From contig NZ_BBZI01000012.1 of assembly GCF_008974245.1 (NCBI RefSeq), forward strand, positions 124,001-188,000: a stretch of 64,000 nt of DNA, read 5' to 3'. How positions within the stretch are numbered: position 1 is the first letter of the stretch; the number at the start of each line of letters is the position of its first letter. Source of the DNA: Streptomyces abyssomicinicus (GTDB taxonomy: Bacteria > Actinomycetota > Actinomycetes > Streptomycetales > Streptomycetaceae). The notes under the pieces were generated by a model. The model did not search any database. It saw only the letters and a program-made list of their open reading frames with translations, and was not told the origin of the DNA. The translations under genes were made by a program, and so were the position numbers. Shown here piece by piece: positions 7,911 to 17,178 of the stretch.

Positions 7911-8906
7911 GTGCGCCGACGCTCACTCCTTCTGGCCGTTCCCGCCGGACTGGCCACCCTCTCCGCCTGTGGATCCGACTCGCCGGACAAGGAGGCCGAG
8001 GCCACGGGCAGCCCGTCCCCCCAGTCGCCCAGCGCGCCCCCGCCGCCGAAGATCGTGGACGGACCGCTCCCCGAGATCACCGCCGGCAAGGAGTTCGGGC
8101 AGAAGCCGACGGTGGCCAAGGGCACCGGCACCCCCTCGAAGGATCTCGCGGTGCGCACGGTCATCGCCGGGAACGGCCGCACGGTCGCCGAGAACGACTT
8201 CATCCAGGCGCAGTACCTCGGCCAGAACTGGGCGAACGCCAAGGTCTTCGACAACTCCTACGACCGCAAGACCCCGATCGTCATCCAGCTCGCCCAGGGC
8301 AGCATCATCGACGGCTGGCGCTACGGCCTGTCCGGCAAGAAGGCCGGCAGCCGCGTGATGATGGCGGTCCCGCCCACCTGGGGCTACGGCGAGCAGGGCA
8401 ACGCGCAGGCCGGCATCAAGGGCGACGACACCCTGGTGTTCGTGATCGACATCGAGAACACCTTCAACGCCCGCAGCTCCGCCGACGGCAAGGCGGTCGC
8501 CCAGGACTCCGCGCTGCCGAAGGTCGGCACCAACACCGACGGCAAGGCGCCTTCGCTGGAGATCCCCGAGACCGCGCCCCCGAAGGACCTCGTCTCCGAG
8601 TACGTCCTCGAGGGCGACGGCCCCACGGTCGAGCAGGACAGCACCGTGCTGGTGCAGTACAAGGGCGTGCTGTGGGCGGACGGCAAGGAGTTCGACTCCA
8701 CCTACAGCCGCGGCCAGTTGACCTCGTTCTCGCTGCAGCAGGTCGTCCCGGGCTGGTCGCAGGGCCTGGCGGGCAAGAAGGTCGGCAGCCGCGTCCTGAT
8801 CGTCATCCCGCCGAAGCTCGGCTACGGGGACAACCCGCCGCAGGGCAGCCCGATCAAGAAGGACTCGACGCTCGTCTTCACGGTGGACCTGCTGGCGAAG
8901 ATGTGA
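7911..8906 (+). CDS. FKBP-type peptidyl-prolyl isomerase lipoprotein, two FKBP domains
   Basis: Extracytoplasmic prolyl cis-trans isomerase of 331 aa. The signal peptide is MRRRSLLLAVPAGLATLSAC with the lipobox ending at Cys20, so the mature protein should be lipid-anchored outside the membrane. The RRSLL stretch also looks like a twin-arginine motif, so Tat export is possible. After a Pro/Ser linker there are two FKBP domains: residues ~75-180 (divergent, DNSYDRKTP) and ~220-331 (VLVQYKGVLWADGKEFDSTY, VIPPKLGYG). GTG start at 7911. The next gene encodes a single-domain cytoplasmic FKBP. Confidence 0.92.
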   Translation: MRRRSLLLAVPAGLATLSACGSDSPDKEAEATGSPSPQSPSAPPPPKIVDGPLPEITAGKEFGQKPTVAKGTGTPSKDLAVRTVIAGNGRTVAENDFIQAQYLGQNWANAKVFDNSYDRKTPIVIQLAQGSIIDGWRYGLSGKKAGSRVMMAVPPTWGYGEQGNAQAGIKGDDTLVFVIDIENTFNARSSADGKAVAQDSALPKVGTNTDGKAPSLEIPETAPPKDLVSEYVLEGDGPTVEQDSTVLVQYKGVLWADGKEFDSTYSRGQLTSFSLQQVVPGWSQGLAGKKVGSRVLIVIPPKLGYGDNPPQGSPIKKDSTLVFTVDLLAKM

Positions 8907-8966
8907 CCCCCGGGATGGGAGACTGACCCGGTTGCATCTTTTCGTCCATCAGCAGGAGACAGATTC

Positions 8967-9338
8967 GTGAGCAACGACAAGCCCGAGGTCGACTTCCCGG
9001 GCGGCGAGCCGCCGGCGGGCCTCGAGATCAAGGACATCTGGGAGGGCGACGGCGAGGTGGCCAAGGCCGGCGACATCGTCTCCGTCCACTACGTCGGCGT
9101 GGCCTTCTCCACCGGCGAGGAGTTCGACTCGTCGTTCAACCGCGGCACCCCCCTGCGCTTCCAGCTGGGCATCGGCCAGGTCATCAGCGGCTGGGACCAG
9201 GGCGTGCAGGGCATGAAGGTCGGCGGCCGCCGCCAGCTGATCATCCCGCCGCACCTGGCGTACGGCGACCGCGGCGCAGGCCGCGACATCGGCCCCGGCG
9301 AGACGCTGATCTTCGTCTGCGACCTGGTCTCGGTCTGA
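8967..9338 (+). CDS. FKBP-type peptidyl-prolyl cis-trans isomerase, single domain
   Basis: Small cytoplasmic prolyl isomerase/chaperone of 123 aa, one FK506-binding domain and no signal peptide. Diagnostic stretches: VSVHYVGVAFSTGEEFDSSF, GQVISGWDQGVQGMKVGGRR and IIPPHLAYGDRG, which carry the aromatic and Asp residues of the FK506 pocket. GTG start at 8967 with CAGGAG upstream. It follows the two-domain FKBP lipoprotein by 60 bp and is probably cotranscribed. Confidence 0.95.
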   Translation: MSNDKPEVDFPGGEPPAGLEIKDIWEGDGEVAKAGDIVSVHYVGVAFSTGEEFDSSFNRGTPLRFQLGIGQVISGWDQGVQGMKVGGRRQLIIPPHLAYGDRGAGRDIGPGETLIFVCDLVSV

Positions 9339-9397
9339 CCCCGGGCCGGCCCCCGACGGCCGGCACACGGTCGGAAACGATCACCGCGGGCTCCCAG

Positions 9398-9425
9398 GGG
9401 TCCGTGCCCGCCCGGGCACGGACCC
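9398..9425 (+). terminator. hairpin upstream of pafB
   Basis: Perfect inverted repeat with 13-bp arms (GGGTCCGTGCCCG at 9398-9410 and its complement at 9413-9425). It separates the FKBP gene from pafB and probably acts as a terminator. Confidence 0.6.
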
Positions 9426-9500
9426 TCGGCTTTCCCCCCGGGCCCCCGGAGCGGTACGGTCGTCCGTCGGAAGTGACGAGGGAGAGGGCGTAGGGCGTCG

Positions 9501-10454
9501 ATGGCGATTGCCAAGGCAGAGCGGCTGATGAACCTGGCACTGTGCCTGCTGGGCACCCGGCGGCCGCTCAGCAAGCGCGAGCTGCGCGCATCCCTGGAGG
9601 CCTACATGGAGGCCACCACCGACGAGTCGTTCAACCGCATGTTCGAGCGGGACAAGGACGACCTGCGGGAGCTCGGACTGGTCATCGAGACGGTCGAGAA
9701 CCTCGACGGCGAGGTCGGCTACCTGGCCCGCCACGACTCCAACCAGCTGCCGCCCATCACCCTGGACGCCGAGGAGGCCGCCGCCCTGGGCCTGGCCGCC
9801 AGCGTCTGGCAGCAGGCCCGGCTCGCCGGGGCGGCCAGCGGCGCCCTGCAGAAGCTGCGCGCGGCCGGGCTGCCCGAGGACGTCGACCCGTACGCCACCC
9901 ACGGCGCCCTCGAACCGCGCATCCCCGTCCACGAGGCCGCCTTCGAGCCGCTGATGCTCGCCTGCCGCGACCGCCGCCCGGTCGTCTTCGACTACCGCAA
10001 GGCCACCGCCGCCGCCCCCGAACCGCGCCAGGTCGAGCCCTGGGCGCTGGAGTGCTGGCGCGGCCACTGGTACCTGGCCGGCTGGGACCGCGACCGCGGC
10101 GCCGAGCGGGTCTTCCGGCTCTCCCGGATCACCGGCAAGGTCCGCACCCGCACCGGCGCCTTCACCGCCGAGGTCCCCGACGTGGTCCGGGTCCGTGAGA
10201 CGGTCGCCCGCTGGGCCGGCGAGAGCGCCGAGCGCTCCGCCCTGATCCGGCTGCGCACCGGCTGCGGCTACCCGCTGCGCGCCCGCGCCACCGCCGTCCG
10301 GCCGCTCGGCGACGGCTGGGACGAGGTGGAGATCCCGTACGGCCACGGCCTCGACGCCCTGCTCGTCGAGTTCGGGCCCGACGTGGTGGCCGTGGAACCG
10401 GCCGAACTGCGGGCCGACGTGATCGACCGGCTGCGCGCCGTGGCCAAGGGCTGA
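9501..10454 (+). CDS. pafB: PafB, WYL-domain transcriptional regulator
   Basis: Half of the PafB/PafC regulator pair. In mycobacteria PafBC activates the LexA/RecA-independent DNA-damage response; despite the name it is not needed for pupylation. The 317-aa protein has an N-terminal winged helix-turn-helix (AERLMNLALCLLGTRRPLSKRELR) and a WYL domain (PWALECWRGHWYLAGWDRDR and FRLSRI) followed by a C-terminal WCX-like region. ATG at 9501. The gap to pafC is 47 bp, consistent with an operon, as in Mycobacterium. Confidence 0.93.
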   Translation: MAIAKAERLMNLALCLLGTRRPLSKRELRASLEAYMEATTDESFNRMFERDKDDLRELGLVIETVENLDGEVGYLARHDSNQLPPITLDAEEAAALGLAASVWQQARLAGAASGALQKLRAAGLPEDVDPYATHGALEPRIPVHEAAFEPLMLACRDRRPVVFDYRKATAAAPEPRQVEPWALECWRGHWYLAGWDRDRGAERVFRLSRITGKVRTRTGAFTAEVPDVVRVRETVARWAGESAERSALIRLRTGCGYPLRARATAVRPLGDGWDEVEIPYGHGLDALLVEFGPDVVAVEPAELRADVIDRLRAVAKG

Positions 10455-10501
10455 GGGCTCCGGATGAGGGAAACGCCGGCAGCAGTGAGGGGAACGCCAG
10501 C

Positions 10502-11575
10502 ATGACGACCAGCCGGGGCAACCGCCCCGCCAACGCCATCGACCAGACCCGGCGGATGCTCTCCCTGGTCACCTACCTCCGCGAGCGCCCCGGCGCCCGC
10601 GTCGCCGACGTGGCCCGGGCCTTCGGCATCACCGGGGACGAGCTGATCGCCGACCTGGAGCTGCTGCCCATGTGCGGCACCAGCTTCCGCGGCGGTGACC
10701 TGCTGGACATCGACACCGACGGCGAGCACATCTGGTGGCACAACCCCGCCGCGCTCTCCTCCGAGGCCGCCCAGCCGCTGCGCCTCGCCGCCGACGAGGC
10801 CACCGCGCTGCTGGTCGCCGCGCGTGCCGTGGCCACCCTGCCCGGCCTGCGCGAGGGCGACCGGCAGGCGCTGCTGCGCGCCACCGCCAAGGTGGAGACC
10901 GCGGCCGGTGAGACCGCCGAGGCCAGCTCCCGCCTGTCGGTGACCTTCGAGTCCGAGGGCGGCGTCTTCGCCGACGTCGACCGGGCCATCTCCGAGGGCC
11001 GCCGGCTGTGGATCCGCTACTGGTCGCCCGCCCGCGACGAGGTCAGCGAGCGGGAGATCGACCCGATCCGCCTGGTCAGCGTCGGCCACACCTACGTCGA
11101 GGCCTGGTGCCGCCGCTCCGAGGCGCGCCGCACCTTCCGCCTGGACCGGGTCGCCGAGATCCGCATCCTCGACGAGCCCTCCGAGCCGCCCCGGATCGAG
11201 CCGCGCGACCTGTCCGCCGGACTGGTGCAGCCCTCCGCCGACGACCCGGAGGTCGTGGTCGAGGTCGGCCCGGCCGGCCGCTGGGTGGCCGAGTACTACC
11301 CGCACGACGCCGCCGAGGAGCTCCCCGACGGCGGGCTGCGGATCACCATCCGCACCCCCGCCCCGGAGTCGCTGCGCCGCCTGGCGCTGCGGCTCGGCCC
11401 CGACGGGCGGATCGTCGCCCCCGCGGAACTCGCCGACAGCGCCCGCGGCGCCGCCCGCGAGGCGCTGGCCGCCTACGGGGAGGACGGTGACGGCCTGTTC
11501 GACGCCGCGGCCACCACCGGTCCCGCCGCCCCCGCGGACCCCGCCGGTGCGGGCGCCGCTCCCGCGGGCGCGTAG
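10502..11575 (+). CDS. pafC: PafC, WYL-domain transcriptional regulator
   Basis: Partner of PafB, 357 aa, same architecture: N-terminal HTH (QTRRMLSLVTYLRERPGARV), central WYL-like domain (IDPIRLVSVGHTYVEAWCRR, RTFRLDRV) and a C-terminal WCX region. The last 30 residues are an Ala/Pro/Gly-rich tail beyond the conserved domain. Separate pafB and pafC genes, as here, are the mycobacterial arrangement; some actinobacteria have them fused. ATG at 10502 with AGTGAGGGG upstream. Confidence 0.93.
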   Translation: MTTSRGNRPANAIDQTRRMLSLVTYLRERPGARVADVARAFGITGDELIADLELLPMCGTSFRGGDLLDIDTDGEHIWWHNPAALSSEAAQPLRLAADEATALLVAARAVATLPGLREGDRQALLRATAKVETAAGETAEASSRLSVTFESEGGVFADVDRAISEGRRLWIRYWSPARDEVSEREIDPIRLVSVGHTYVEAWCRRSEARRTFRLDRVAEIRILDEPSEPPRIEPRDLSAGLVQPSADDPEVVVEVGPAGRWVAEYYPHDAAEELPDGGLRITIRTPAPESLRRLALRLGPDGRIVAPAELADSARGAAREALAAYGEDGDGLFDAAATTGPAAPADPAGAGAAPAGA

Positions 11576-11584
11576 GCTCGCCCC

Positions 11585-11791
11585 ATGTCCGGTGCCATGT
11601 TCTGGGCGATGCTCGCCGTCGCCCTCGGTTTCCTGGGGCTCGCCGTGCTCGGCGTGCTCGCCGTGCGGGTGTTCGTCGAGGCGCGGCGGCTGGGGATCCA
11701 GGTGGAGCGGTCGGCCCGGCGGATCGGCACCGCCGCCGCCGACCTCGAACAGGCCGCGGAGCGGACGGTTCGGGCCGCCGGGAGCCTGTGA
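11585..11791 (+). CDS. small single-span membrane protein
   Basis: 68-aa protein starting 9 bp after pafC. One hydrophobic segment (FWAMLAVALGFLGLAVLGVLAV, about residues 6-27) is followed by an amphipathic, Arg/Glu-rich helix (RRLGIQVERSARRIGTAAAD) that may be a short coiled coil. Function not recognised. Its position between pafC and tatA and compact coding look real, although no strong ribosome site is evident beyond the end of pafC. Confidence 0.6.
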   Translation: MSGAMFWAMLAVALGFLGLAVLGVLAVRVFVEARRLGIQVERSARRIGTAAADLEQAAERTVRAAGSL

Positions 11792-12066
11792 AGCTCTCAC
11801 CTGCGCGAAGTCCCCATCCGGTGAGCGCGGCAAGGCCTCGGAAGCAGGCGGAGCAAGGGTCCGGACCCTGTTCGAGCGGGCCCGGCGGCAGGTACGCTGC
11901 ATCTTCGCGGGCCGGATATCGAGGCATCGGCTCGTGTGACCGGGAGTACGTCCGGGGGATGCCCATCGTTCATTCCCGGACGTTACGATCGCTGACGGAG
12001 GCCGGACCCATGTCCGCCCCGGAAGCACAACACCCCCCAGTGGCCTCGGTGAGAAGGTAAAGACTT

Positions 12067-12348
12067 ATGGGACGGCTCGGACCTACCGAGATCATTCTGA
12101 TCCTCGTCGTCATCCTGCTGCTGTTCGGCGCCAAGAAGCTTCCGGACATGGCTCGGTCCCTCGGCAAGTCCGCCCGCATCCTCAAGAGCGAGGCCAAGGC
12201 GATGAAGGAGGAGGGCAAGAAGGACGAGGCGGCTCCCGCCGGTCCGCCCGCCTCCGACGAGCCCGCGCCGCGTGTCATCCAGGCCGCCCCCGGTGACGTG
12301 ACGAGCTCGCGCCCGGTCAACGAGCCGACCGACACGACCAAGCGCTGA
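12067..12348 (+). CDS. tatA: TatA, twin-arginine translocase subunit
   Basis: Pore-forming subunit of the Tat pathway for folded proteins. 93 aa: a short N-terminal transmembrane helix (TEIILILVVILLLFG, residues 7-21), the FGAKKLPDMARSLG hinge, an amphipathic helix (KSARILKSEAKAMKEE) and a disordered Pro/Ala tail. ATG at 12067. tatC follows after 51 bp. The tatA-tatC-helY order downstream of pafBC is the same as in Mycobacterium tuberculosis. The 275 bp upstream hold no other gene. Confidence 0.96.
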   Translation: MGRLGPTEIILILVVILLLFGAKKLPDMARSLGKSARILKSEAKAMKEEGKKDEAAPAGPPASDEPAPRVIQAAPGDVTSSRPVNEPTDTTKR

Positions 12349-12399
12349 CCTCCAGGCCGGACTCCCCTCCGGCCTGCCCGCACGAGATGAGGATGTGGG

Positions 12400-13347
12400 T
12401 TGCTCACGTCTGCCCGCAAACAGGAGAAGGACCCTGAGGGGCGGATGCCCCTCATGGAGCACCTCCGGGAACTCCGCCGCCGGGTTTCCAAGGCGGTCGT
12501 CGCGATCGTCGTCGTGACCATCGGCGCGGTGTTCTTCAGCGAACAGCTGATGGACTTCCTCGCGGCTCCTGTGCCCATCTGCGAGGGCGGATTCGCGCAG
12601 AGCAAGGGCGGCAACTGCGCGGTGCTGTCCTTCAATACGCTCACGTCGCCCTTCACCGTGACGGTCAAGGTCAGCCTCATGGCCGGCCTGATCATCGCCA
12701 GCCCGGTCTGGCTGTACCAGTTGTGGGCCTTCGTCGCCCCGGGCCTGCACCAGCACGAGCGGAAGTACACCTACGCCTTCGTGGCCGCGGCCGTGCCGCT
12801 GTTCGTCGGCGGGGCCGCCCTCGCGTACGTGGTGCTCCCGGTGAGCGTCCAGGTGCTGCTGAGCCTCACGCCCGACGTGGCGTCCAACATGCTCACCCTG
12901 GACGACGTCCTGGACTTCACCGTCCGCATGGTGCTGATCTTCGGTCTGGCCTTCGAGCTCCCGCTGCTGCTGATCATGCTCAACATGGTGGGCGTGGTGA
13001 CAGGCAAGCGGATGGCGAGCTGGTGGCGCGGCGTGGTCATGGGTGTCTTCGTCTTCGGCGCCGTCGCCACCCCCACCACCGACCCGGTCGGCATGATCGC
13101 GCTGTCCGGTCCGATCGTGGTGCTGTTCTTCCTCGCCGTGGGCTTCTCGATCCTCAACGACAAGCGGCGCGCCCGGAAGAACAAGGACACCGCCCTGTCC
13201 GACGACGAGGCGTCCGAGGTGGATCTGACGCCGGAGTCGATCGAGGAGGTCGAGCCGGTCGCCACCGCGCCGATGCTCCCCGAGCAGGCCGACGGCGGGC
13301 GCACCGACCGGCAGGGCCGGATCAACGGTTACGACGACGTGACCTGA
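12400..13347 (+). CDS. tatC: TatC, twin-arginine translocase receptor subunit
   Basis: Membrane subunit that recognises twin-arginine signal peptides. 315 aa with six transmembrane segments. The conserved N-terminal cytoplasmic motif MPLMEHLRELRRRVSKA precedes TM1; conserved FAFELP-like FGLAFELPLLL and the periplasmic loop after WLYQLWAFVAPGL are present. The acidic C-terminal tail is long. The start is taken as TTG at 12400 (LTSARKQEKDPEGRMP), preceded by GAGATGAGGAT, which matches the N-terminus of other Streptomyces TatC proteins. An internal ATG (MPLMEH) would trim 15 residues. Confidence 0.95.
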   Translation: MLTSARKQEKDPEGRMPLMEHLRELRRRVSKAVVAIVVVTIGAVFFSEQLMDFLAAPVPICEGGFAQSKGGNCAVLSFNTLTSPFTVTVKVSLMAGLIIASPVWLYQLWAFVAPGLHQHERKYTYAFVAAAVPLFVGGAALAYVVLPVSVQVLLSLTPDVASNMLTLDDVLDFTVRMVLIFGLAFELPLLLIMLNMVGVVTGKRMASWWRGVVMGVFVFGAVATPTTDPVGMIALSGPIVVLFFLAVGFSILNDKRRARKNKDTALSDDEASEVDLTPESIEEVEPVATAPMLPEQADGGRTDRQGRINGYDDVT

Positions 13348-13388
13348 CCGGGCTCCCCTCCGGCGCGCGGACCTCGTAAGGTGCGGCC

Positions 13389-14282
13389 GTGACCAGCGAA
13401 ATCGCGCTTTTCGTCAACCCCACCGCGGGACGCGGCCGGGGCGCCCACGCGGCGCAGCCGGCCGCGTCGGCGTTGCGGGCCGCGGGCTTCTCCGTGCGGA
13501 CCGTCCTCGGCCTGGACGCCGACGACGCGCTGGCCCGGGCCCGCCAGGCCGTCGCGGACGGCACCGGGGCGCTGGTCGCGGTCGGCGGCGACGGCCTGGT
13601 GCACCTGGCGCTCCAGGCGGTGGCGGGCACCGACACCCCCCTCGGGGTGGTCGCCGTCGGCACCGGAAACGACTTCGCGGGCACGCTCGGCCTCCCGGTG
13701 CGCGACCCGGCCGCCGCGGCCGGGCGGATCGCCGCCGCGCTGAAGGAGGCGCGGCCGGCCGCGATCGACCTGGGCCGGGTGAACGGGCGCTGGTTCGGCA
13801 CCGTGATCGCCACCGGGTTCGACTCCCGGGTCAACGACCGGGGCAACCGCATGAGACTGCCGGTCGGCCGGTTCCGGTACGACCTGGCGATCGTGGCGGA
13901 ACTGGCGGCGTTCCGGCCCCTGAGCTACCGGCTCACCCTGGACGGTGGCGAGACCCGCGAGGTCGAGGCGACCCTGATCGCCGTCGGCAACGGGTCCTCC
14001 TACGGCGGCGGCATGCGCATCTGCCCCGGCGCGGACCTGCGGGACGGCCTGTTCGACGTGACCGTCGTCGGTGGGTGCAGCCGGGCCACGCTGCTCAAGG
14101 TCTTCCCGCGCGTCTACAAGGGCACGCACGTCGACCACCCGGTGGTGACCACCTACCGGGCGTCGCGGGTGGAGCTGGTGGCGGAGGACCTGACCGCCTA
14201 CGTCGACGGGGAGCGGCTGGGCCCGCTGCCGATCACCGCGGAGTGCGTCCGCGGCGCGGTGCGGGTGGCGGGAGCCGGCTGA
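13389..14282 (+). CDS. diacylglycerol kinase-family lipid kinase
   Basis: Cytoplasmic lipid kinase of 297 aa in the DagK/YegS family, which phosphorylates diacylglycerol or related lipids. Visible motifs: NPTAGRGRG at 10-18, the catalytic GGDG at 66-69 in VAVGGDGLVHLAL, and the substrate/ATP loop GTGNDFAGTLGLP around 93-105. GTG start at 13389, 41 bp after tatC. Substrate cannot be told from sequence. Same strand as and close to helY, possibly in one unit. Confidence 0.9.
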   Translation: MTSEIALFVNPTAGRGRGAHAAQPAASALRAAGFSVRTVLGLDADDALARARQAVADGTGALVAVGGDGLVHLALQAVAGTDTPLGVVAVGTGNDFAGTLGLPVRDPAAAAGRIAAALKEARPAAIDLGRVNGRWFGTVIATGFDSRVNDRGNRMRLPVGRFRYDLAIVAELAAFRPLSYRLTLDGGETREVEATLIAVGNGSSYGGGMRICPGADLRDGLFDVTVVGGCSRATLLKVFPRVYKGTHVDHPVVTTYRASRVELVAEDLTAYVDGERLGPLPITAECVRGAVRVAGAG

Positions 14283-14343
14283 CGGCGGGCGCCCGCAAAA
14301 GATCGTTCGGTTGTCGGCGGCGACGGGTACGCTCGAACGTACG

Positions 14344-17151
14344 ATGACAGAGGATCTCTCTCCCGCCGAGCGGTACGCGGCAGCCCGCAGGCGCGCCGCG
14401 GAGCAGGCCACCGCGCTCGGCCCGTTCCGCGAGATGTACGACTTCGGCCTCGATCCGTTCCAGATAGAGGCGTGCAAGGCCCTGGAGGCCGGCAAGGGCG
14501 TGCTCGTGGCCGCCCCCACCGGCTCCGGCAAGACGATCGTCGGTGAGTTCGCCGTCCACCTGGCCCTGAACCAGGGCAAGAAGTGCTTCTACACCACGCC
14601 CATCAAGGCGCTCTCCAACCAGAAGTACGCCGACCTGTGCCGCCGGTACGGCGCCGACAAGGTCGGCCTGCTCACCGGTGACAACAGCGTGAACTCCGAC
14701 GCCCCCGTGGTCGTGATGACCACCGAGGTGCTGCGGAACATGCTGTACGCCGGCTCGCAGACGCTGCTGGGCCTCGGCTACGTGGTGATGGACGAGGTGC
14801 ACTACCTCTCCGACCGCTTCCGCGGCGCCGTCTGGGAGGAAGTGATCATCCACCTCCCGGAGTCCGTCACCCTGGTCTCCCTCTCCGCGACCGTCTCCAA
14901 CGCCGAGGAGTTCGGCGACTGGCTCGACACCGTCCGCGGCGACACCGAGGTGATCGTCTCCGAGCACCGCCCGGTGCCGCTCTTCCAGCACGTGCTGGCC
15001 GGACGCCGGATGTACGACCTGTTCGAGGAGGCCGAGGGGCAGCGGAAGGCCGTCAACCCGGACCTCACCCGGATGGCCCGGCTGGAGGCCAGCCGCCCCT
15101 CCTACCAGGAGCGCCGCCGCGGCAAGATGATGCGCGAGGCCGACCGGGAGCGGGAGCGCCGCCAGCGTTCGCGGGTCTGGACGCCCAGCCGCGCCGAGGT
15201 GATCGAGCGGCTCGACGCCGAGGGCCTGCTGCCCGCGATCACCTTCATCTTCAGCAGGGCCGGCTGCGAGGCCGCCGTCCAGCAGTGCCTCTACGCCGGC
15301 CTGCGGCTCAACGACGACGCGGCCCGCCAGAGGGTGCGCGACCTCGTCGAGGAGCGCACCGCCTCCATCCCCGCGGAGGACCTGCACGTCCTCGGCTACT
15401 ACGAGTGGCTGGAAGGCCTCGAGCGGGGCATCGCCGCCCACCACGCGGGCATGCTGCCGACCTTCAAGGAGGTCGTCGAGGAGCTCTTCGTCCGCGGCCT
15501 GGTCAAGGCGGTCTTCGCCACCGAGACGCTGGCGCTGGGCATCAACATGCCCGCCCGCTCCGTGGTGCTGGAGAAGCTCGTCAAGTGGAACGGCGAGACC
15601 CACGCCGACATCACCCCCGGCGAGTACACCCAGCTCACCGGCCGGGCCGGCCGCCGCGGCATCGACGTCGAGGGCCACGCGGTGGTGCTGTGGCAGCGGG
15701 CGATGAACCCCGAGCACCTGGCCGGTCTCGCGGGCACCCGCACCTATCCGCTGCGGTCCAGCTTCAAGCCGTCGTACAACATGGCGGTCAATCTGGTCGA
15801 GCAGTTCGGGCGGCACCGCTCGCGCGAGCTGCTGGAGACCTCGTTCGCCCAGTTCCAGGCCGACAAGTCGGTGGTCGGGATCTCCCGGCAGGTGCAGAAG
15901 AACGAGGAGGGTCTGGCCGGCTACAAGGAGGCCATGACCTGCCACCTGGGCGACTTCGACGAGTACGCCCGGCTGCGCCGCGAACTCAAGGACCGGGAGA
16001 ACGAGCTGGCCCGGCAGGGCGCCCACGTGCGCCGCGCCGAGGCCGCCGCCTCCCTGGAGCGGCTGAAGCCCGGCGACATCATCCACGTGCCGACCGGCAA
16101 GTACGCCGGGCTCGCGCTGGTCCTCGACCCGGGCCTGTCCGCCGGGCGGACCGACGGCCACCGCGGCTTCGACCGCCACGACGGGCCCCGGCCCCTGGTG
16201 CTCACCGCCGAGCGCCAGGTGAAGCGCCTCGCCGAGATGGACTTCCCGGTGCCGGTGGAGCCGCTGGACCGCATGCGGATCCCCCGGTCGTTCAACGCGC
16301 GCTCCCCGCAGTCCCGCCGCGACCTGGCCTCCGCGCTGCGCACCAAGGCCGGCCACATCGCGCCCGAGCGGCACCGCAAGCGCCGCGCCGAGGCCGCCGA
16401 CGACCGGGAGATCAAGCGGCTGCGCACCGCCCTGCGGGCCCACCCCTGCCACGGCTGCGACGACCGCGAGGACCACGCCCGGTGGGCCGAGCGGTACCAC
16501 CGGCTGATGCGCGACACCTCGCAGCTGGAGCGGCGCATCGACGGGCGGACCAACACCATCGCCCGGACCTTCGACCGCATCGTGGCCCTGCTGACCGAGC
16601 TGGACTACCTGCGCGGCAACGAGGTCACCGAGCACGGCAAGCGGCTGGCCCGCCTCTACGGCGAACTGGACCTGCTGTCCAGCGAGTGCCTGCGGGCCGG
16701 CGTCTGGGAGGGGCTGAACCCCGCCGAGCTGGCGGCCTGCGTCTCGGCGCTGGTCTTCGAGTCCCGCGCCGGGGACGACGCCCTCGCGCCCAAGGTGCCC
16801 TCCGGCAAGGCCAAGGCCGCGCTGGACGAGACGGTCCGCATCTGGGGCCGGCTGGACGCGATGGAGGAGGAGTTCCGCATCCGGCAGACCGAGGGCGTGG
16901 GCCAGCGGCAGCCGGACCTCGGCTTCGCCTGGGCGGCCTACATGTGGGCCTCCGACAAGGGGCTGGACGAGGTGCTGCGGGAGGCCGAGATGCCGGCCGG
17001 TGACTTCGTCCGCTGGTGCAAGCAGGTCATCGACGTACTCGGCCAGATCGCCGCGGCGGCACCCTCCGAGGGGTCCACCGTGCCGAGGACGGCGCGCAAG
17101 GCCGTCGACGCGCTGCTGCGGGGCGTGGTCGCCTACTCCTCGGTGGGGTAG
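14344..17151 (+). CDS. helY: HelY-type Ski2/Mtr4-like DExH-box helicase
   Basis: Large ATP-dependent nucleic-acid helicase, 935 aa, Ski2-like superfamily 2. Motif I APTGSGKT at 57-64, motif II DEVH starting at D150, motif III SAT at 181-183, and motif VI QLTGRAGRRG in the second RecA domain. The C-terminal third is the DSHCT-type region. Linkage to tatC is the same as for M. tuberculosis helY. ATG at 14344 (MTEDLSPAERYA) is preferred; an in-frame upstream GTG at 14311 would add 11 non-conserved residues. The start lies 62 bp after the lipid kinase. Confidence 0.92.
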   Translation: MTEDLSPAERYAAARRRAAEQATALGPFREMYDFGLDPFQIEACKALEAGKGVLVAAPTGSGKTIVGEFAVHLALNQGKKCFYTTPIKALSNQKYADLCRRYGADKVGLLTGDNSVNSDAPVVVMTTEVLRNMLYAGSQTLLGLGYVVMDEVHYLSDRFRGAVWEEVIIHLPESVTLVSLSATVSNAEEFGDWLDTVRGDTEVIVSEHRPVPLFQHVLAGRRMYDLFEEAEGQRKAVNPDLTRMARLEASRPSYQERRRGKMMREADRERERRQRSRVWTPSRAEVIERLDAEGLLPAITFIFSRAGCEAAVQQCLYAGLRLNDDAARQRVRDLVEERTASIPAEDLHVLGYYEWLEGLERGIAAHHAGMLPTFKEVVEELFVRGLVKAVFATETLALGINMPARSVVLEKLVKWNGETHADITPGEYTQLTGRAGRRGIDVEGHAVVLWQRAMNPEHLAGLAGTRTYPLRSSFKPSYNMAVNLVEQFGRHRSRELLETSFAQFQADKSVVGISRQVQKNEEGLAGYKEAMTCHLGDFDEYARLRRELKDRENELARQGAHVRRAEAAASLERLKPGDIIHVPTGKYAGLALVLDPGLSAGRTDGHRGFDRHDGPRPLVLTAERQVKRLAEMDFPVPVEPLDRMRIPRSFNARSPQSRRDLASALRTKAGHIAPERHRKRRAEAADDREIKRLRTALRAHPCHGCDDREDHARWAERYHRLMRDTSQLERRIDGRTNTIARTFDRIVALLTELDYLRGNEVTEHGKRLARLYGELDLLSSECLRAGVWEGLNPAELAACVSALVFESRAGDDALAPKVPSGKAKAALDETVRIWGRLDAMEEEFRIRQTEGVGQRQPDLGFAWAAYMWASDKGLDEVLREAEMPAGDFVRWCKQVIDVLGQIAAAAPSEGSTVPRTARKAVDALLRGVVAYSSVG

Positions 17152-17178
17152 CGGCGGCGCGGTCGCGAGGGCGCGGGC

